Counted from the first letter of the stretch, positions 1 to 6,287 are shown. The stretch: DNA of 9,234 nucleotides from an uncultured Caryophanales bacterium (GCA_946626535.1 CAMOUK010000044.1:1-9234), one strand, 5' to 3'. The notes: a model not told the origin generated them from the sequence alone. Program-made: numbers and translations.

Positions 1-21
1 AATAATTATAAAATAATTATT
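1..21. repeat. AT-only inverted repeat at the window edge
   Basis: AATAATTAT, a three-base spacer and ATAATTATT form a perfect 9-bp inverted repeat. It could be the tail of a terminator for a gene left of the window. However, it consists only of A and T, has no clean T-tract after it, and overlaps the probable -35 of the next gene, so it may be chance in AT-rich DNA. Confidence 0.25.
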
Positions 22-47
22 GATTTTTAATTTTAATCCTTTATAAT
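20..47 (+). promoter_or_regulatory. Probable sigmaA promoter of the polyamine operon
   Basis: TTGATT (20-25) and a perfect TATAAT (42-47) are separated by 16 nt. Transcription would start near 54, giving a leader of about 30 nt that contains the Shine-Dalgarno AAGGGG (72-77), 8 nt before the ATG at 86. No other promoter-like pair is obvious before the gene. The promoter lacks the conserved box seen at 3551, 5861, 6014 and 6254. Confidence 0.6.
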
Positions 48-85
48 AGATTTGTTTCTAAAAAACGATTTAAGGGGTAGTAGCT

Positions 86-1579
86 ATGAATCAAAATAAA
101 ATGCCATTTTTAGATGCGCTTAAAAATTATATAAATCAAAATGTTTCTCCGTTTGATGTTCCAGGACATCATATGGGTAATGTAGATAATTTATTTAAGG
201 ATTATATAGGTGATTTAACATATAATTGCGATGTTAATGCACCTAGAGGCTTAGATAATTTAAATCACCCTAATGGAGTTATAGAAGAATCACAAAAGCT
301 TATGGCTGAATGCTATCACGCTGATGAAGCATTTTTCTTAATTAATGGTACATCATCTGGTATTTTAGCTATGATTATGGCAACAGTAAAGGCTCATGAG
401 GAAATCATTTTACCAAGAAATTGCCATAAATCAGTAATTAATGCTTTAATTCTTTCTGGTGCTATTCCAGTATTTGTAATGCCACAATTTGATAAGAACC
501 TAGAAATATCTAATCAGCCAACTATTGATGATTATATCGATAAGATTAATAATCATCCAAATGCTAAGGCTATCTTTGTTATCAATCCAACTTATTTTGG
601 TGCGACAAACGATTTAAAGAAATTAGCAGAAGTAGCACATCAAAAGAATATGATATGCTTAGCTGATGAGGCTCATGGTGCTCATTTATCATTCCACAAT
701 GCCTTACCTATTTCAGCTATTGATGCAGGCTTTGATTTATCTGCCGTTTCAATGCATAAAACTGGTGGTGCTTTAACTCAAGCATCAGTGCTTTTAAGAA
801 GTGGTAATAGAGTTACACATTATGATGTTTTTAAGGCTTTGATGGTTATTAATACTACAAGTCCTTCAAACCTACTTATAGCTTCACTAGAATCAGCTAG
901 ACACTATCTATATTTTCATGGCGAAGAAAAGCTAGATGAAATTATTAAATTAGGTAATGAGGCTAGGGAAGAAATTAATAAAATTCCTGGTTTAAAGGCC
1001 CGTGGAAGGGATTATTTTATAAAACAGGGTTCTTATGCATATGACTGTACAAAACTCGTTATAGAGGTAGAATCACTTACTATTAACGGCTTTGAATTAT
1101 ATAACATTTTAAAGGATGAATATAATGTTCAAATGGAGCTTGCAGAACAATATGTTGTTTTAGCTATTTTAGCTGTTGGTACTAAAAAGGAGCATTTAAT
1201 TAATTTAATTAATGCTTTAAAGGATATATCAAAAAAATATTATGTTGAAAAAAGAACATATCCTAAATATCAATATGATTCACCATTCCCTAAGATGGTA
1301 ATGAGACCACGTGTAGCTTATCAGGCTCCAGTTAAAAGAGTTAAGCTGGATGATGCAATTGGTTTAATTTCAAAGGAATCAATAATGATTTATCCACCAG
1401 GAATACCTCTAATTATTCCAGGTGAGGTGTTTGATCAAAGCATTATTGATAGAATTAAATTATATAAGAAGACAAAGGCTACTGTACTTATGGATTATGA
1501 TGATTTAACAGTATCTACAGTAGATTATCAAAAATATCTAGAAAATAGAGGAAATGTGGAGGATAGATTCGATGACTAA
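86..1579 (+). CDS. speA: Orn/Lys/Arg decarboxylase family protein, probable arginine decarboxylase
   Basis: Fold-type I PLP enzyme of 497 residues, matching the short Gram-positive SpeA/YaaO-like subgroup rather than the long E. coli inducible decarboxylases. Visible motifs in order are DVPGHHMG near residues 24-31, the cofactor phosphate-binding NGTSSG at 87-92, DEAHGAH at 194-200 (Asp194 expected to hold the pyridine nitrogen), and SMHKTGG with Lys225 as the Schiff-base lysine. A C-terminal Orn/Lys/Arg decarboxylase domain includes YPPGIPLIIPGE. The family decarboxylates lysine, ornithine or arginine, and sequence motifs alone do not decide which. The two genes that follow use agmatine and N-carbamoylputrescine, which makes arginine to agmatine plus CO2 the likely reaction. 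It is cytoplasmic. The ATG at 86 follows AAGGGG at a spacing of 8 nt. The 3' end overlaps aguA by 8 nt, so the genes are translationally coupled. Confidence 0.9.
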   Translation: MNQNKMPFLDALKNYINQNVSPFDVPGHHMGNVDNLFKDYIGDLTYNCDVNAPRGLDNLNHPNGVIEESQKLMAECYHADEAFFLINGTSSGILAMIMATVKAHEEIILPRNCHKSVINALILSGAIPVFVMPQFDKNLEISNQPTIDDYIDKINNHPNAKAIFVINPTYFGATNDLKKLAEVAHQKNMICLADEAHGAHLSFHNALPISAIDAGFDLSAVSMHKTGGALTQASVLLRSGNRVTHYDVFKALMVINTTSPSNLLIASLESARHYLYFHGEEKLDEIIKLGNEAREEINKIPGLKARGRDYFIKQGSYAYDCTKLVIEVESLTINGFELYNILKDEYNVQMELAEQYVVLAILAVGTKKEHLINLINALKDISKKYYVEKRTYPKYQYDSPFPKMVMRPRVAYQAPVKRVKLDDAIGLISKESIMIYPPGIPLIIPGEVFDQSIIDRIKLYKKTKATVLMDYDDLTVSTVDYQKYLENRGNVEDRFDD

Positions 1580-2648
1580 TCCATTAAATGATGGCTTTAC
1601 ATTACCATTTGAAGGTAATAAGCATTGTGGTACTATTATCCTATTACCATATAGAGCTGATACCTGGGAAGATGGCGGAAATAAGGCTTTTAGCGAATTT
1701 AAAGAAATTATTTTTTCTATTGCTAAATATGAACATGTTTATGTTATTAAAAGTAAAAATGTAAAATATGATGTTAGTCAATTATATAATAAGGAAAATA
1801 TTTCAGTTCATGAATTAGAATATGATGATTCTTGGGCTAGAGATAATACATTAATATTTTTAAATAATGAAAATGATGAAATTAGAGCTGTTGATTTTGG
1901 CTTTAATGCCTGGGGTGGAGATTTTGATGGTCTTTATACATCTTGGGATAATGATAATAAGCTAGGAGCTAATTTAGCTAAATTATTAAATGTTAAATGC
2001 TATAGCGATAAGAACTTTATATTAGAGGGTGGATCAATTCATTCTAATGGTAAGGGCTTATTATTAACTACTGAGGCTTGTTTATTATCTGAAGGTAGAA
2101 ATAAGAATTTAACAAAAGAAGAAATTGAAAAGCATTTAAAGGAAATGCTTGGAATGAAAAAGGTTATTTGGCTTCCTCATGGTATAGTTAATGATGAAAC
2201 AAACGAACATGTTGATAATATGGCATGCTTCTTAGATGAAAAGACAGTTTTACTTGCTACAGCTAAGGATGAAAATGATATGCAGTATAAATGGAGTATG
2301 GAGGCTAAAAAAATATTAGAAGAAAATAATTTAGATGTTATTTTAGTTCCAACACCTAATCCATACTTAAGATTAACTAAGGAAGAAGCAAATTCTATTG
2401 TTGTATCTGATGATGCCAAGCCAAGACCTGAAGGTGATAGGCTTGCAGGAAGCTATGTTAACTTTTACATGGGAGATAAGTTTATTATTTTACCTAAATT
2501 TAATGTAAAAGAGGATGAAGAAGCTTATAATATATTAAATAGCTTTTATAATGGTAAAAAGAAGATTCATCAAGTTGAATCAAGAAAGATATTAGTTGCA
2601 GGTGGAAATATCCACTGTATAACTATGCAGATAGGAAAGGAGCACTAA
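1572..2648 (+). CDS. aguA: Agmatine deiminase
   Basis: Converts agmatine to N-carbamoylputrescine and ammonia, the second step of putrescine synthesis from arginine. The protein belongs to the guanidine-modifying (peptidylarginine-deiminase-like) superfamily. Visible signatures are DDSWARDNT in the N-terminal third, EGGSIHSNGKG in the middle, NEHVDNMACF with His213 and Asp215 as expected catalytic residues, and GGNIHCIT near the C-terminus with nucleophile Cys349. Length is 358 residues, normal for the family. An upstream in-frame ATG at 1554 exists, but GGAGG (1558-1562) lies inside that extension and sits 9 nt before the ATG at 1572, so 1572 is the better start. The start codon overlaps the last 8 nt of speA, and aguB begins 1 nt after the stop. 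The neighbours and the GGNIHC box separate it from arginine deiminase. Confidence 0.95.
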   Translation: MTNPLNDGFTLPFEGNKHCGTIILLPYRADTWEDGGNKAFSEFKEIIFSIAKYEHVYVIKSKNVKYDVSQLYNKENISVHELEYDDSWARDNTLIFLNNENDEIRAVDFGFNAWGGDFDGLYTSWDNDNKLGANLAKLLNVKCYSDKNFILEGGSIHSNGKGLLLTTEACLLSEGRNKNLTKEEIEKHLKEMLGMKKVIWLPHGIVNDETNEHVDNMACFLDEKTVLLATAKDENDMQYKWSMEAKKILEENNLDVILVPTPNPYLRLTKEEANSIVVSDDAKPRPEGDRLAGSYVNFYMGDKFIILPKFNVKEDEEAYNILNSFYNGKKKIHQVESRKILVAGGNIHCITMQIGKEH

Positions 2649-2649
2649 G

Positions 2650-3513
2650 ATGATTGTTAAGGTAGCAGCAACACAAATGTCTATATCTTGGGATATAGAG
2701 GCAAATATTAAAAAGGCTGATAAGATGATTGCATCTTGCGCAAAGGATGGAGTTAATATTGTATTATTACAAGAATTATTCTTAACACCATATTTTTGTC
2801 AAAAGGAAAAATATGAATATTTTGATTTAGCTACAGAATATGAGAATAATAAATATTTAAATCATTTTAGCGAAATGGCTAAAAAATATAATGTAGTATT
2901 ACCTATATCATTTTTTGAAAAGAGCGGTAATTGTTATTTCAATTCACTTGCAATGATTGATGCTGATGGTAAGATTTTGGGCTTATATAGAAAGAGTCAT
3001 ATACCTACAGGTGAATGTTATGAGGAAAAGTTCTACTTTACTCCTGGTGATACTGGCTTTAAGGTATTTAACACAAAGTATGGTAAGGTTGGCTGTGGAA
3101 TTTGCTGGGATCAATGGTTCCCTGAGACTGCAAGAAGCTTAGCCTTAAAGGGTGCGGAGCTATTATTCTTCCCTACAGCAATTGGAAGTGAACCTATTTT
3201 ACCAAAGGATTCTAAGAATCATTGGCAAAATACAATGTGCGGTCATGCAGCAGCAAATATTATGCCTGTTATCGCATCTAATAGAATTGGAACAGAAACA
3301 GAAGGTGATTCATCTATGACATTCTACGGTTCTTCATTTATCGCAAATGAGGAAGGTGAAAAGGTAGAAGAGATGGATAGAACAACAGAAGGCTTTATTT
3401 CTCATTCATTTGATCTATCAGAAATTGCTAAGAAAAGATTTTCTTGGGGCGTTTATAGAGATAGAAGAATTGACTTGTATCAAACATTATTAAAAACAGA
3501 TGATTCTAAATAA
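2650..3513 (+). CDS. aguB: N-carbamoylputrescine amidase
   Basis: Nitrilase-superfamily (carbon-nitrogen hydrolase) enzyme of 287 residues that hydrolyses N-carbamoylputrescine to putrescine, CO2 and ammonia. The Glu-Lys-Cys triad is visible: Glu42 in LLQELFLTPYF, Lys115 in YRKSHIP, and Cys152 in GICWDQWFPE. The CWDQWFPE context is typical of the AguB/plant N-carbamoylputrescine amidase branch and separates it from omega-amidases and beta-ureidopropionases. The Shine-Dalgarno AAGGAG (2637-2642) sits in the 3' end of aguA, 7 nt before the ATG, and only one base separates the two genes. It is the last gene of the operon, with a terminator 4 nt after the stop. It is cytoplasmic, with no signal peptide or membrane segment. 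Confidence 0.95.
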   Translation: MIVKVAATQMSISWDIEANIKKADKMIASCAKDGVNIVLLQELFLTPYFCQKEKYEYFDLATEYENNKYLNHFSEMAKKYNVVLPISFFEKSGNCYFNSLAMIDADGKILGLYRKSHIPTGECYEEKFYFTPGDTGFKVFNTKYGKVGCGICWDQWFPETARSLALKGAELLFFPTAIGSEPILPKDSKNHWQNTMCGHAAANIMPVIASNRIGTETEGDSSMTFYGSSFIANEEGEKVEEMDRTTEGFISHSFDLSEIAKKRFSWGVYRDRRIDLYQTLLKTDDSK

Positions 3514-3517
3514 AAAT

Positions 3518-3546
3518 ATTCCTGACGATTGTTAGGAATTTTTTTT
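3518..3546 (+). terminator. Intrinsic terminator of the speA-aguA-aguB operon
   Basis: ATTCCTGAC (3518-3526) pairs with GTTAGGAAT (3531-3539) over 9 bp with one G-U pair and loop GATT, followed by a run of seven T. It closes the polyamine operon and separates it from promoter box A, which begins 4 nt later. Confidence 0.9.
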
Positions 3547-3550
3547 ATTG

Positions 3551-3584
3551 TTACTCACATTATGCAACACCTATTTGCTATACT
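3551..3584 (+). promoter_or_regulatory. Conserved promoter box A (probable response-regulator operator plus -10)
   Basis: First of four 34-nt promoter boxes with identical internal spacing. It reads TTACTCAC, then ATTA, then TGCAACACC, then TATTTGC and the -10 hexamer TATACT (3579-3584). There is no TTGACA-like hexamer 16-18 nt before the -10. The space is filled by an imperfect direct repeat, TAC-T-CAC and TGC-AA-CAC, 11-12 nt apart, ending exactly 8 nt before the -10. This looks like an activator-dependent promoter. It directs transcription from about 3591 towards the sensor kinase gene. Confidence 0.8.
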
Positions 3585-3590
3585 ATTTCC

Positions 3591-3690
3591 GTACTATAAA
3601 TTACACTATATAAAAAAGAAATTAATTTCTTTCCTCTTCCCTTTATACAAATCCTGTCTATTAAAATTGACAGGGTTTGTGTTTTGTATA
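3591..3690 (+). ncRNA. Candidate small RNA A or structured leader of the kinase operon
   Basis: The predicted start is 7 nt after the -10 of box A. The roughly 95-nt RNA would contain a 5' hairpin, AAAGAAA (3615-3621) with TTTCTTT (3626-3632) and loop TTAA. Next comes an unpaired all-pyrimidine segment CCTCTTCCCTTT (3633-3644), complementary in kind to Shine-Dalgarno sequences, then the terminator-like stem at 3647-3680. Size, promoter and C-rich exposed segment match the three RNAs at 5901-6387, but this copy lacks their GATTA-TCCCC-TAATC hairpin. It could be a free sRNA, the 5' leader of the kinase mRNA, or both through partial read-through. Confidence 0.5.
3647..3685 (+). terminator. Strong stem with a poor T-tract, possible attenuator before the kinase gene
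   Basis: ACAAATCCTGTC (3647-3658) pairs with GACAGGGTTTGT (3669-3680), 12 bp with a single G-U pair and a 10-nt loop. It is followed by GTTTTGTAT rather than a continuous T-run. The stem is strong enough for a terminator but the weak tail suggests leaky termination, which would let the box A promoter also supply the kinase operon downstream. Confidence 0.55.
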
Positions 3691-3711
3691 TTTGTATTAT
3701 TATAGTATAAT
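3684..3711 (+). promoter_or_regulatory. Possible proximal promoter of the kinase gene
   Basis: A perfect TATAAT (3706-3711) has only a poor -35 match (TTGTAT, 3684-3689, 16-nt spacer). Initiation near 3718 would fall inside the Shine-Dalgarno AGGGTG (3717-3722), leaving almost no leader. It may therefore be a weak or leaderless start, or a chance AT-rich match, with box A as the main promoter. Confidence 0.3.
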
Positions 3712-3728
3712 ATTTTAGGGTGATTCAA

Positions 3729-5015
3729 ATGACAGATTTTCTATTATATATTAATAATCATTTAATCTTATTTGTAATGTGTTTAACCTTATTTATATTC
3801 TTATTCACAACCTCAAGAATTGATAAGAAGGATAAAAAATTATTAATTTTAATAGTTGCTTCTATCTTACTATTAGCTTTGTGTGAATATATAGAAACTA
3901 CATTTGACACAAAACATATAGATCATGAGAATCTACCAAGATATATATTTTCAACTATATGTTATATTTTAAGACCGGTAATTATCGTTTTATTCTATCA
4001 TCTTAGATTAAGACCTAAAGGCAAACAAGCTTTCTTTATTTGGATACCGGCTAACATAAATTCGATAATATATATTATGGCAATCTTTGCATTTAAAAAT
4101 GAAGGAATGAAGTTTATCTATTGGTTTGATGCCGGAAATCACTTCGGTCGTACTGGGCTAGGCTATACAGTATTTGGTGTTTGCGCATTATATCTAGCTG
4201 GTTTGATTATTGTTTCAATTATTCAAACTTCAATTAAGAAGACAAGAAGACAAATAGATTTACTTATTTTATTTACTTCAATTCTAGCCATTATAGCTCA
4301 AGGCTTATCAATGGTTTTAAATCTAGATGACTCACATATTTCAGATGTATATGCAGTTGGTGCAGCCCTTTATTTCATATTCTTAAGTTATGATAAAGCT
4401 GCAAATGAAGCAATCGCCCACGAAAGAGAAAGACAGGAAAACACAACAGCGTTAATGCTTTCTCAAATTCAACCACATTTTATTTATAACACTTTAACAA
4501 CTATTCAGGTTTTATGTGAAATTGATCCTGAAAAGGCAATTACGACAATTGAATCATTTACTAAATATCTAAGAATGAATACGGATGCTTTAAGTAAAAA
4601 GGAGCCAGTCCCAGTACTTGAAGAAGTTAAGCACCGGATGGCATACGCAGATATTGAGATGGTTAGATTTGATAATGTTAAGGTATTATTTGCAATTAAA
4701 GACAAAGATTTTAATTTGCCTGTATTGACTATTGAACCAATTTTAGAAAATGCTATTAAATATGGTGTAAGAGCTCGTAAGGAAGGAAAGGTTGAGGTTA
4801 CAACATATAAGGAAGGCAATAAGCATGTTTTAGTCGTAAAGGATAACGGTGTAGGCTTTGATATTGATAAGATTAAGGCTGACGGAAAAGAACATGTAGG
4901 TATTAACAATGTTAAAACAAGAATTATAAATATGGTACATGGTACATTTGATGTTTGGAGTGCTTTAAACAAGGGGACAATTGTTACCATAACAATTCCG
5001 GAGGAGCAATCATGA
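3729..5015 (+). CDS. Sensor histidine kinase, LytS/YehU (HPK7/8-like) type with seven membrane helices
   Basis: Membrane-bound sensor of about 428 residues. The first 225 or so residues contain about seven hydrophobic segments, each some 20 residues, with short loops and no large extracellular domain, so the signal is probably sensed in or at the membrane. After a charged linker (NEAIAHERERQEN) comes the His_kinase box QIQPHFIYNTL with phosphoacceptor His250. The ATPase domain follows, with N-box ENAIKYG, G-box DNGVGFD and a second glycine motif GINNVKTRI. Its partner is the response regulator that overlaps it by 4 nt (ATGA). A GTG at 3720 opens the same frame, but it lies inside AGGGTG, the only Shine-Dalgarno candidate, which is 6 nt before the ATG at 3729. 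That ATG is preferred. The ligand is not evident. Confidence 0.9.
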   Translation: MTDFLLYINNHLILFVMCLTLFIFLFTTSRIDKKDKKLLILIVASILLLALCEYIETTFDTKHIDHENLPRYIFSTICYILRPVIIVLFYHLRLRPKGKQAFFIWIPANINSIIYIMAIFAFKNEGMKFIYWFDAGNHFGRTGLGYTVFGVCALYLAGLIIVSIIQTSIKKTRRQIDLLILFTSILAIIAQGLSMVLNLDDSHISDVYAVGAALYFIFLSYDKAANEAIAHERERQENTTALMLSQIQPHFIYNTLTTIQVLCEIDPEKAITTIESFTKYLRMNTDALSKKEPVPVLEEVKHRMAYADIEMVRFDNVKVLFAIKDKDFNLPVLTIEPILENAIKYGVRARKEGKVEVTTYKEGNKHVLVVKDNGVGFDIDKIKADGKEHVGINNVKTRIINMVHGTFDVWSALNKGTIVTITIPEEQS

Positions 5016-5785
5016 AAGTAATATGTTTAGATGATGAAAAGATTATTCTTCAGGGTATGTTAATGAATTGTAAAAGAGTTAAAGCTATTGATGAAGTTAT
5101 AGGCTTCAATAATTTCAAGGATTTAATTGATTACCTGAAGACAAATACCTGTGATGTAATATTCTCAGATATCAATATGCCAGATGTAAATGGTATTGAT
5201 GTCGCAAAATATTTAAGAGAAAATCATCCAGAGATTAATGTTGTTTTTACAACTGGTTATACCGAGTATACTAATCAGGCTATTAGAGCTGATGCTAAAG
5301 GATATTTATTAAAGCCTATTAGTAGAGAAATGATTGAAGAACAAATCAATTATTTTTTAAACAATAATGAATTAAATAAGAGAGTTGTTGTTCAAACATT
5401 TGGAAATTTTGATATTAAGGTTGATGGTAAGCCATTAGCTTTATCTTCAAAGGCTAAGGAAGCTCTAGCATATTTAGTTGATAGAAATGGTTCAGCAGTT
5501 AGTAGAAAGGAATTAGCTGCTGTAATATATGAAGATGATTCTTATTCAAGAACTATTCAAAGTTATATTACTAAGATCTTTGCTGAATTAAAGAAGGTAT
5601 TAGAAGAACATAAATTAGAGGATTTATTATTAATAGATCAAAATACATATGCTATTAATACTAAGCTAATAATTTGTGATTCATATGAATACTTAAAGGG
5701 AAATAAGGATTATAAAAATTCGTTCCATGATGAATATATGGCTCAATATTCTTGGGCTGAAATGGAATTATATCGTTTTGAATAA
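5012..5785 (+). CDS. Response regulator with receiver domain and SARP/OmpR-type winged-helix domain
   Basis: 257-residue DNA-binding response regulator. Receiver domain, residues 1-120: acidic pair Asp7-Asp8, phosphoacceptor Asp53 in FSDINMPD, the Thr region in VVFTTGYTEY, and Lys101 in LLKPIS. The effector domain from about 127 to 225 begins TFGNFDIKVDGKPLALSSKAKEAL in outline (beta strand, then KAKEAL and AYLVDRNGSAVSRKEL). This is the SARP (AfsR/DnrI-like) variant of the OmpR winged helix. The C-terminal remnant, with YEYLKG and EYMAQYSWAEME, looks like a much shortened bacterial transcriptional activation (BTAD) region. It is not a LytTR domain, although the kinase is LytS-like. The ATG at 5012 overlaps the kinase stop and follows GGAGGAG at 5000-5006. 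Its probable targets are the boxes at 3551, 5861, 6014 and 6254; this is inference from proximity and from how such domains read direct repeats. Confidence 0.92.
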   Translation: MKVICLDDEKIILQGMLMNCKRVKAIDEVIGFNNFKDLIDYLKTNTCDVIFSDINMPDVNGIDVAKYLRENHPEINVVFTTGYTEYTNQAIRADAKGYLLKPISREMIEEQINYFLNNNELNKRVVVQTFGNFDIKVDGKPLALSSKAKEALAYLVDRNGSAVSRKELAAVIYEDDSYSRTIQSYITKIFAELKKVLEEHKLEDLLLIDQNTYAINTKLIICDSYEYLKGNKDYKNSFHDEYMAQYSWAEMELYRFE

Positions 5786-5818
5786 TAAATTGTTTTTCAA
5801 TTTTATTCTTCTTTAAAT

Positions 5819-5857
5819 GGTAATGTCATTTTTAAATAAATGGCATTATCTTTTTTT
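5819..5857 (+). terminator. Intrinsic terminator of the two-component operon
   Basis: GGTAATGTCATTT (5819-5831) pairs with AAATGGCATTATC (5838-5850) over 13 bp, including two G-U pairs, with a 6-nt loop and then seven T. It closes the kinase-regulator operon 33 nt after the stop. Box B starts 3 nt after the T-run. Confidence 0.9.
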
Positions 5858-5860
5858 ATG

Positions 5861-5894
5861 CTACTCACGTTTTGCAACACCCATTTGTTATAAT
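5861..5894 (+). promoter_or_regulatory. Conserved promoter box B
   Basis: CTACTCAC, then GTTT, then TGCAACACC, then CATTTGT and TATAAT (5889-5894). It differs from box C mainly by G for A after CTCAC and by the perfect -10. It has the same TRC-T-CAC / TGC-AA-CAC half-sites and the same 8-nt gap to the -10 as the other three boxes. The predicted start is at about G5901. Confidence 0.85.
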
Positions 5895-5900
5895 ACTTCC

Positions 5901-5991
5901 GAAATCGAATAATTATATATTTCTATACAGATTATCCCCCTAATCGTATATAGAAGAAGGAGTAGCTTTGAAAGAGGCTATTTTTTTCTTT
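5901..5991 (+). ncRNA. Candidate small RNA B with a UCCCCC loop
   Basis: Predicted transcript of about 90 nt. A central hairpin is formed by TTCTATA (5921-5927) with TATAGAA (5949-5955), and inside it GATTA (5930-5934) with TAATC (5941-5945), presenting the loop TCCCCC (5935-5940). The purine stretch AAGAAGGAG follows, then the terminator stem. Exposed C-runs of this kind in Gram-positive regulatory RNAs are known to pair with Shine-Dalgarno sequences. Here that role is inferred from the loop alone. No targets are established. Confidence 0.72.
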
Positions 5992-5992
5992 T
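5963..5992 (+). terminator. Terminator of small RNA B
   Basis: TAGCTTT (5963-5969), loop GAAA and GAGGCTA (5974-5980) form 7 bp, two of them G-U, followed by TTTTTTTCTTTT. Compared with the copies at 6217 and 6358, the closing pair is U-A here and C-G there, a compensated change. Confidence 0.85.
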
Positions 5993-6013
5993 ATAAATAC
6001 TTTAATTTTTTTG

Positions 6014-6047
6014 TTACTCACATTTTGCAACACCCATTTGCTATACT
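6014..6047 (+). promoter_or_regulatory. Conserved promoter box C
   Basis: TTACTCAC, then ATTT, then TGCAACACC, then CATTTGC and TATACT (6042-6047). It is closest to box A in its flanks (TTG before it, TATACT as the -10). The second T-run of the preceding module (6006-6012) lies directly upstream. The predicted start is near 6054. Confidence 0.85.
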
Positions 6048-6053
6048 ATATGT

Positions 6054-6248
6054 GCAAGAGGGAAGAAAGGCGAAGGCCAGCAGAAAAAGAATGCTAAAAA
6101 AATTAAACCGTAACTGCAAAGAATATCTATAAATGCATTCTAGATTTGAGGGTCTTAGACTTAATTCCTAAGGCTAGAGATTATCCCCTAATCGCTATAT
6201 ACTCAAAAAGAGGAGACGGCTTTGAAAGAGGCTGCCTTTTCTTTTTAT
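6054..6248 (+). ncRNA. Candidate small RNA C, long member with a UCCCC loop
   Basis: Predicted transcript of about 190 nt, twice the size of its neighbours. The 3' half matches them: TAG-A-GATTA (6175-6183), loop TCCCC (6184-6188) and TAATC-G-CTA (6189-6197), then AAAGAGGAGA and the GAAA-loop terminator. The 5' half is unique. It has a purine-rich start (GAGGGAAGAAAGG), then an A-rich stretch, then a second hairpin, GTCTTAG (6152-6158) with CTAAGGC (6168-6174). A 13-codon open frame (ATG 6091 to TAA 6132, starting MLKKLNRN) lies in the unique part but has no well-placed ribosome site. The added half matches no riboswitch or RNA family that I recognise. Confidence 0.68.
6217..6246 (+). terminator. 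Terminator of small RNA C
   Basis: CGGCTTT (6217-6223), loop GAAA and GAGGCTG (6228-6234) form a 7-bp stem with G-U pairs, followed by CC and TTTTCTTTTT. It is homologous to the terminators at 5963 and 6358. Confidence 0.8.
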
Positions 6249-6253
6249 TTATG

Positions 6254-6287
6254 CTGCTCACATTTTGCAACACCTAAATGTTATAAT
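6254..6287 (+). promoter_or_regulatory. Conserved promoter box D
   Basis: CTGCTCAC, then ATTT, then TGCAACACC, then TAAATGT and TATAAT (6282-6287). Here the first half-site reads TGC-T-CAC, so the direct-repeat match to TGC-AA-CAC is clearest of the four. Spacing to the -10 is unchanged. The predicted start is near 6294. Confidence 0.85.

Noticed and set aside
2177..2419. Minus-strand open frame inside aguA
   Set aside because: It lies antisense within a well-supported enzyme gene and has no ribosome site or recognisable motif. It is a shadow of the coding frame.
2957..3142. Plus-strand 61-codon open frame inside aguB
   Set aside because: It is out of frame within the nitrilase catalytic region, and the main frame carries the Lys and Cys of the triad here.
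3551..3584. LytTR-type operator
   Set aside because: The kinase is LytS-like, but the regulator has no LytTR domain and the box does not show the usual pair of ACCGTT-like repeats.
4505..4990. 161-codon minus-strand open frame within the kinase gene
   Set aside because: It is antisense to the conserved histidine kinase and ATPase motifs, is rich in Ser/Thr/Leu as expected from a reverse shadow, and has no start signals.
6091..6132. 13-codon ORF in small RNA C as a gene
   Set aside because: It has no Shine-Dalgarno at normal spacing and is too short to judge from one sequence. It is kept only as an observation within the RNA feature.
5901..6248. Known riboswitch or T-box upstream of the exporter
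   Set aside because: I see no T-box motif, no recognisable c-di-GMP, SAM or purine riboswitch core, and each RNA has its own terminator well before the exporter promoter at 6453.
5861..6287. Regularly recurring near-identical repeats suggesting a CRISPR array
   Set aside because: The repeats are only three here plus one 2.3 kb upstream, with uneven spacing (153 and 240 nt). Each ends in a -10 hexamer and is followed by related, not unique, sequence. No cas genes are present.
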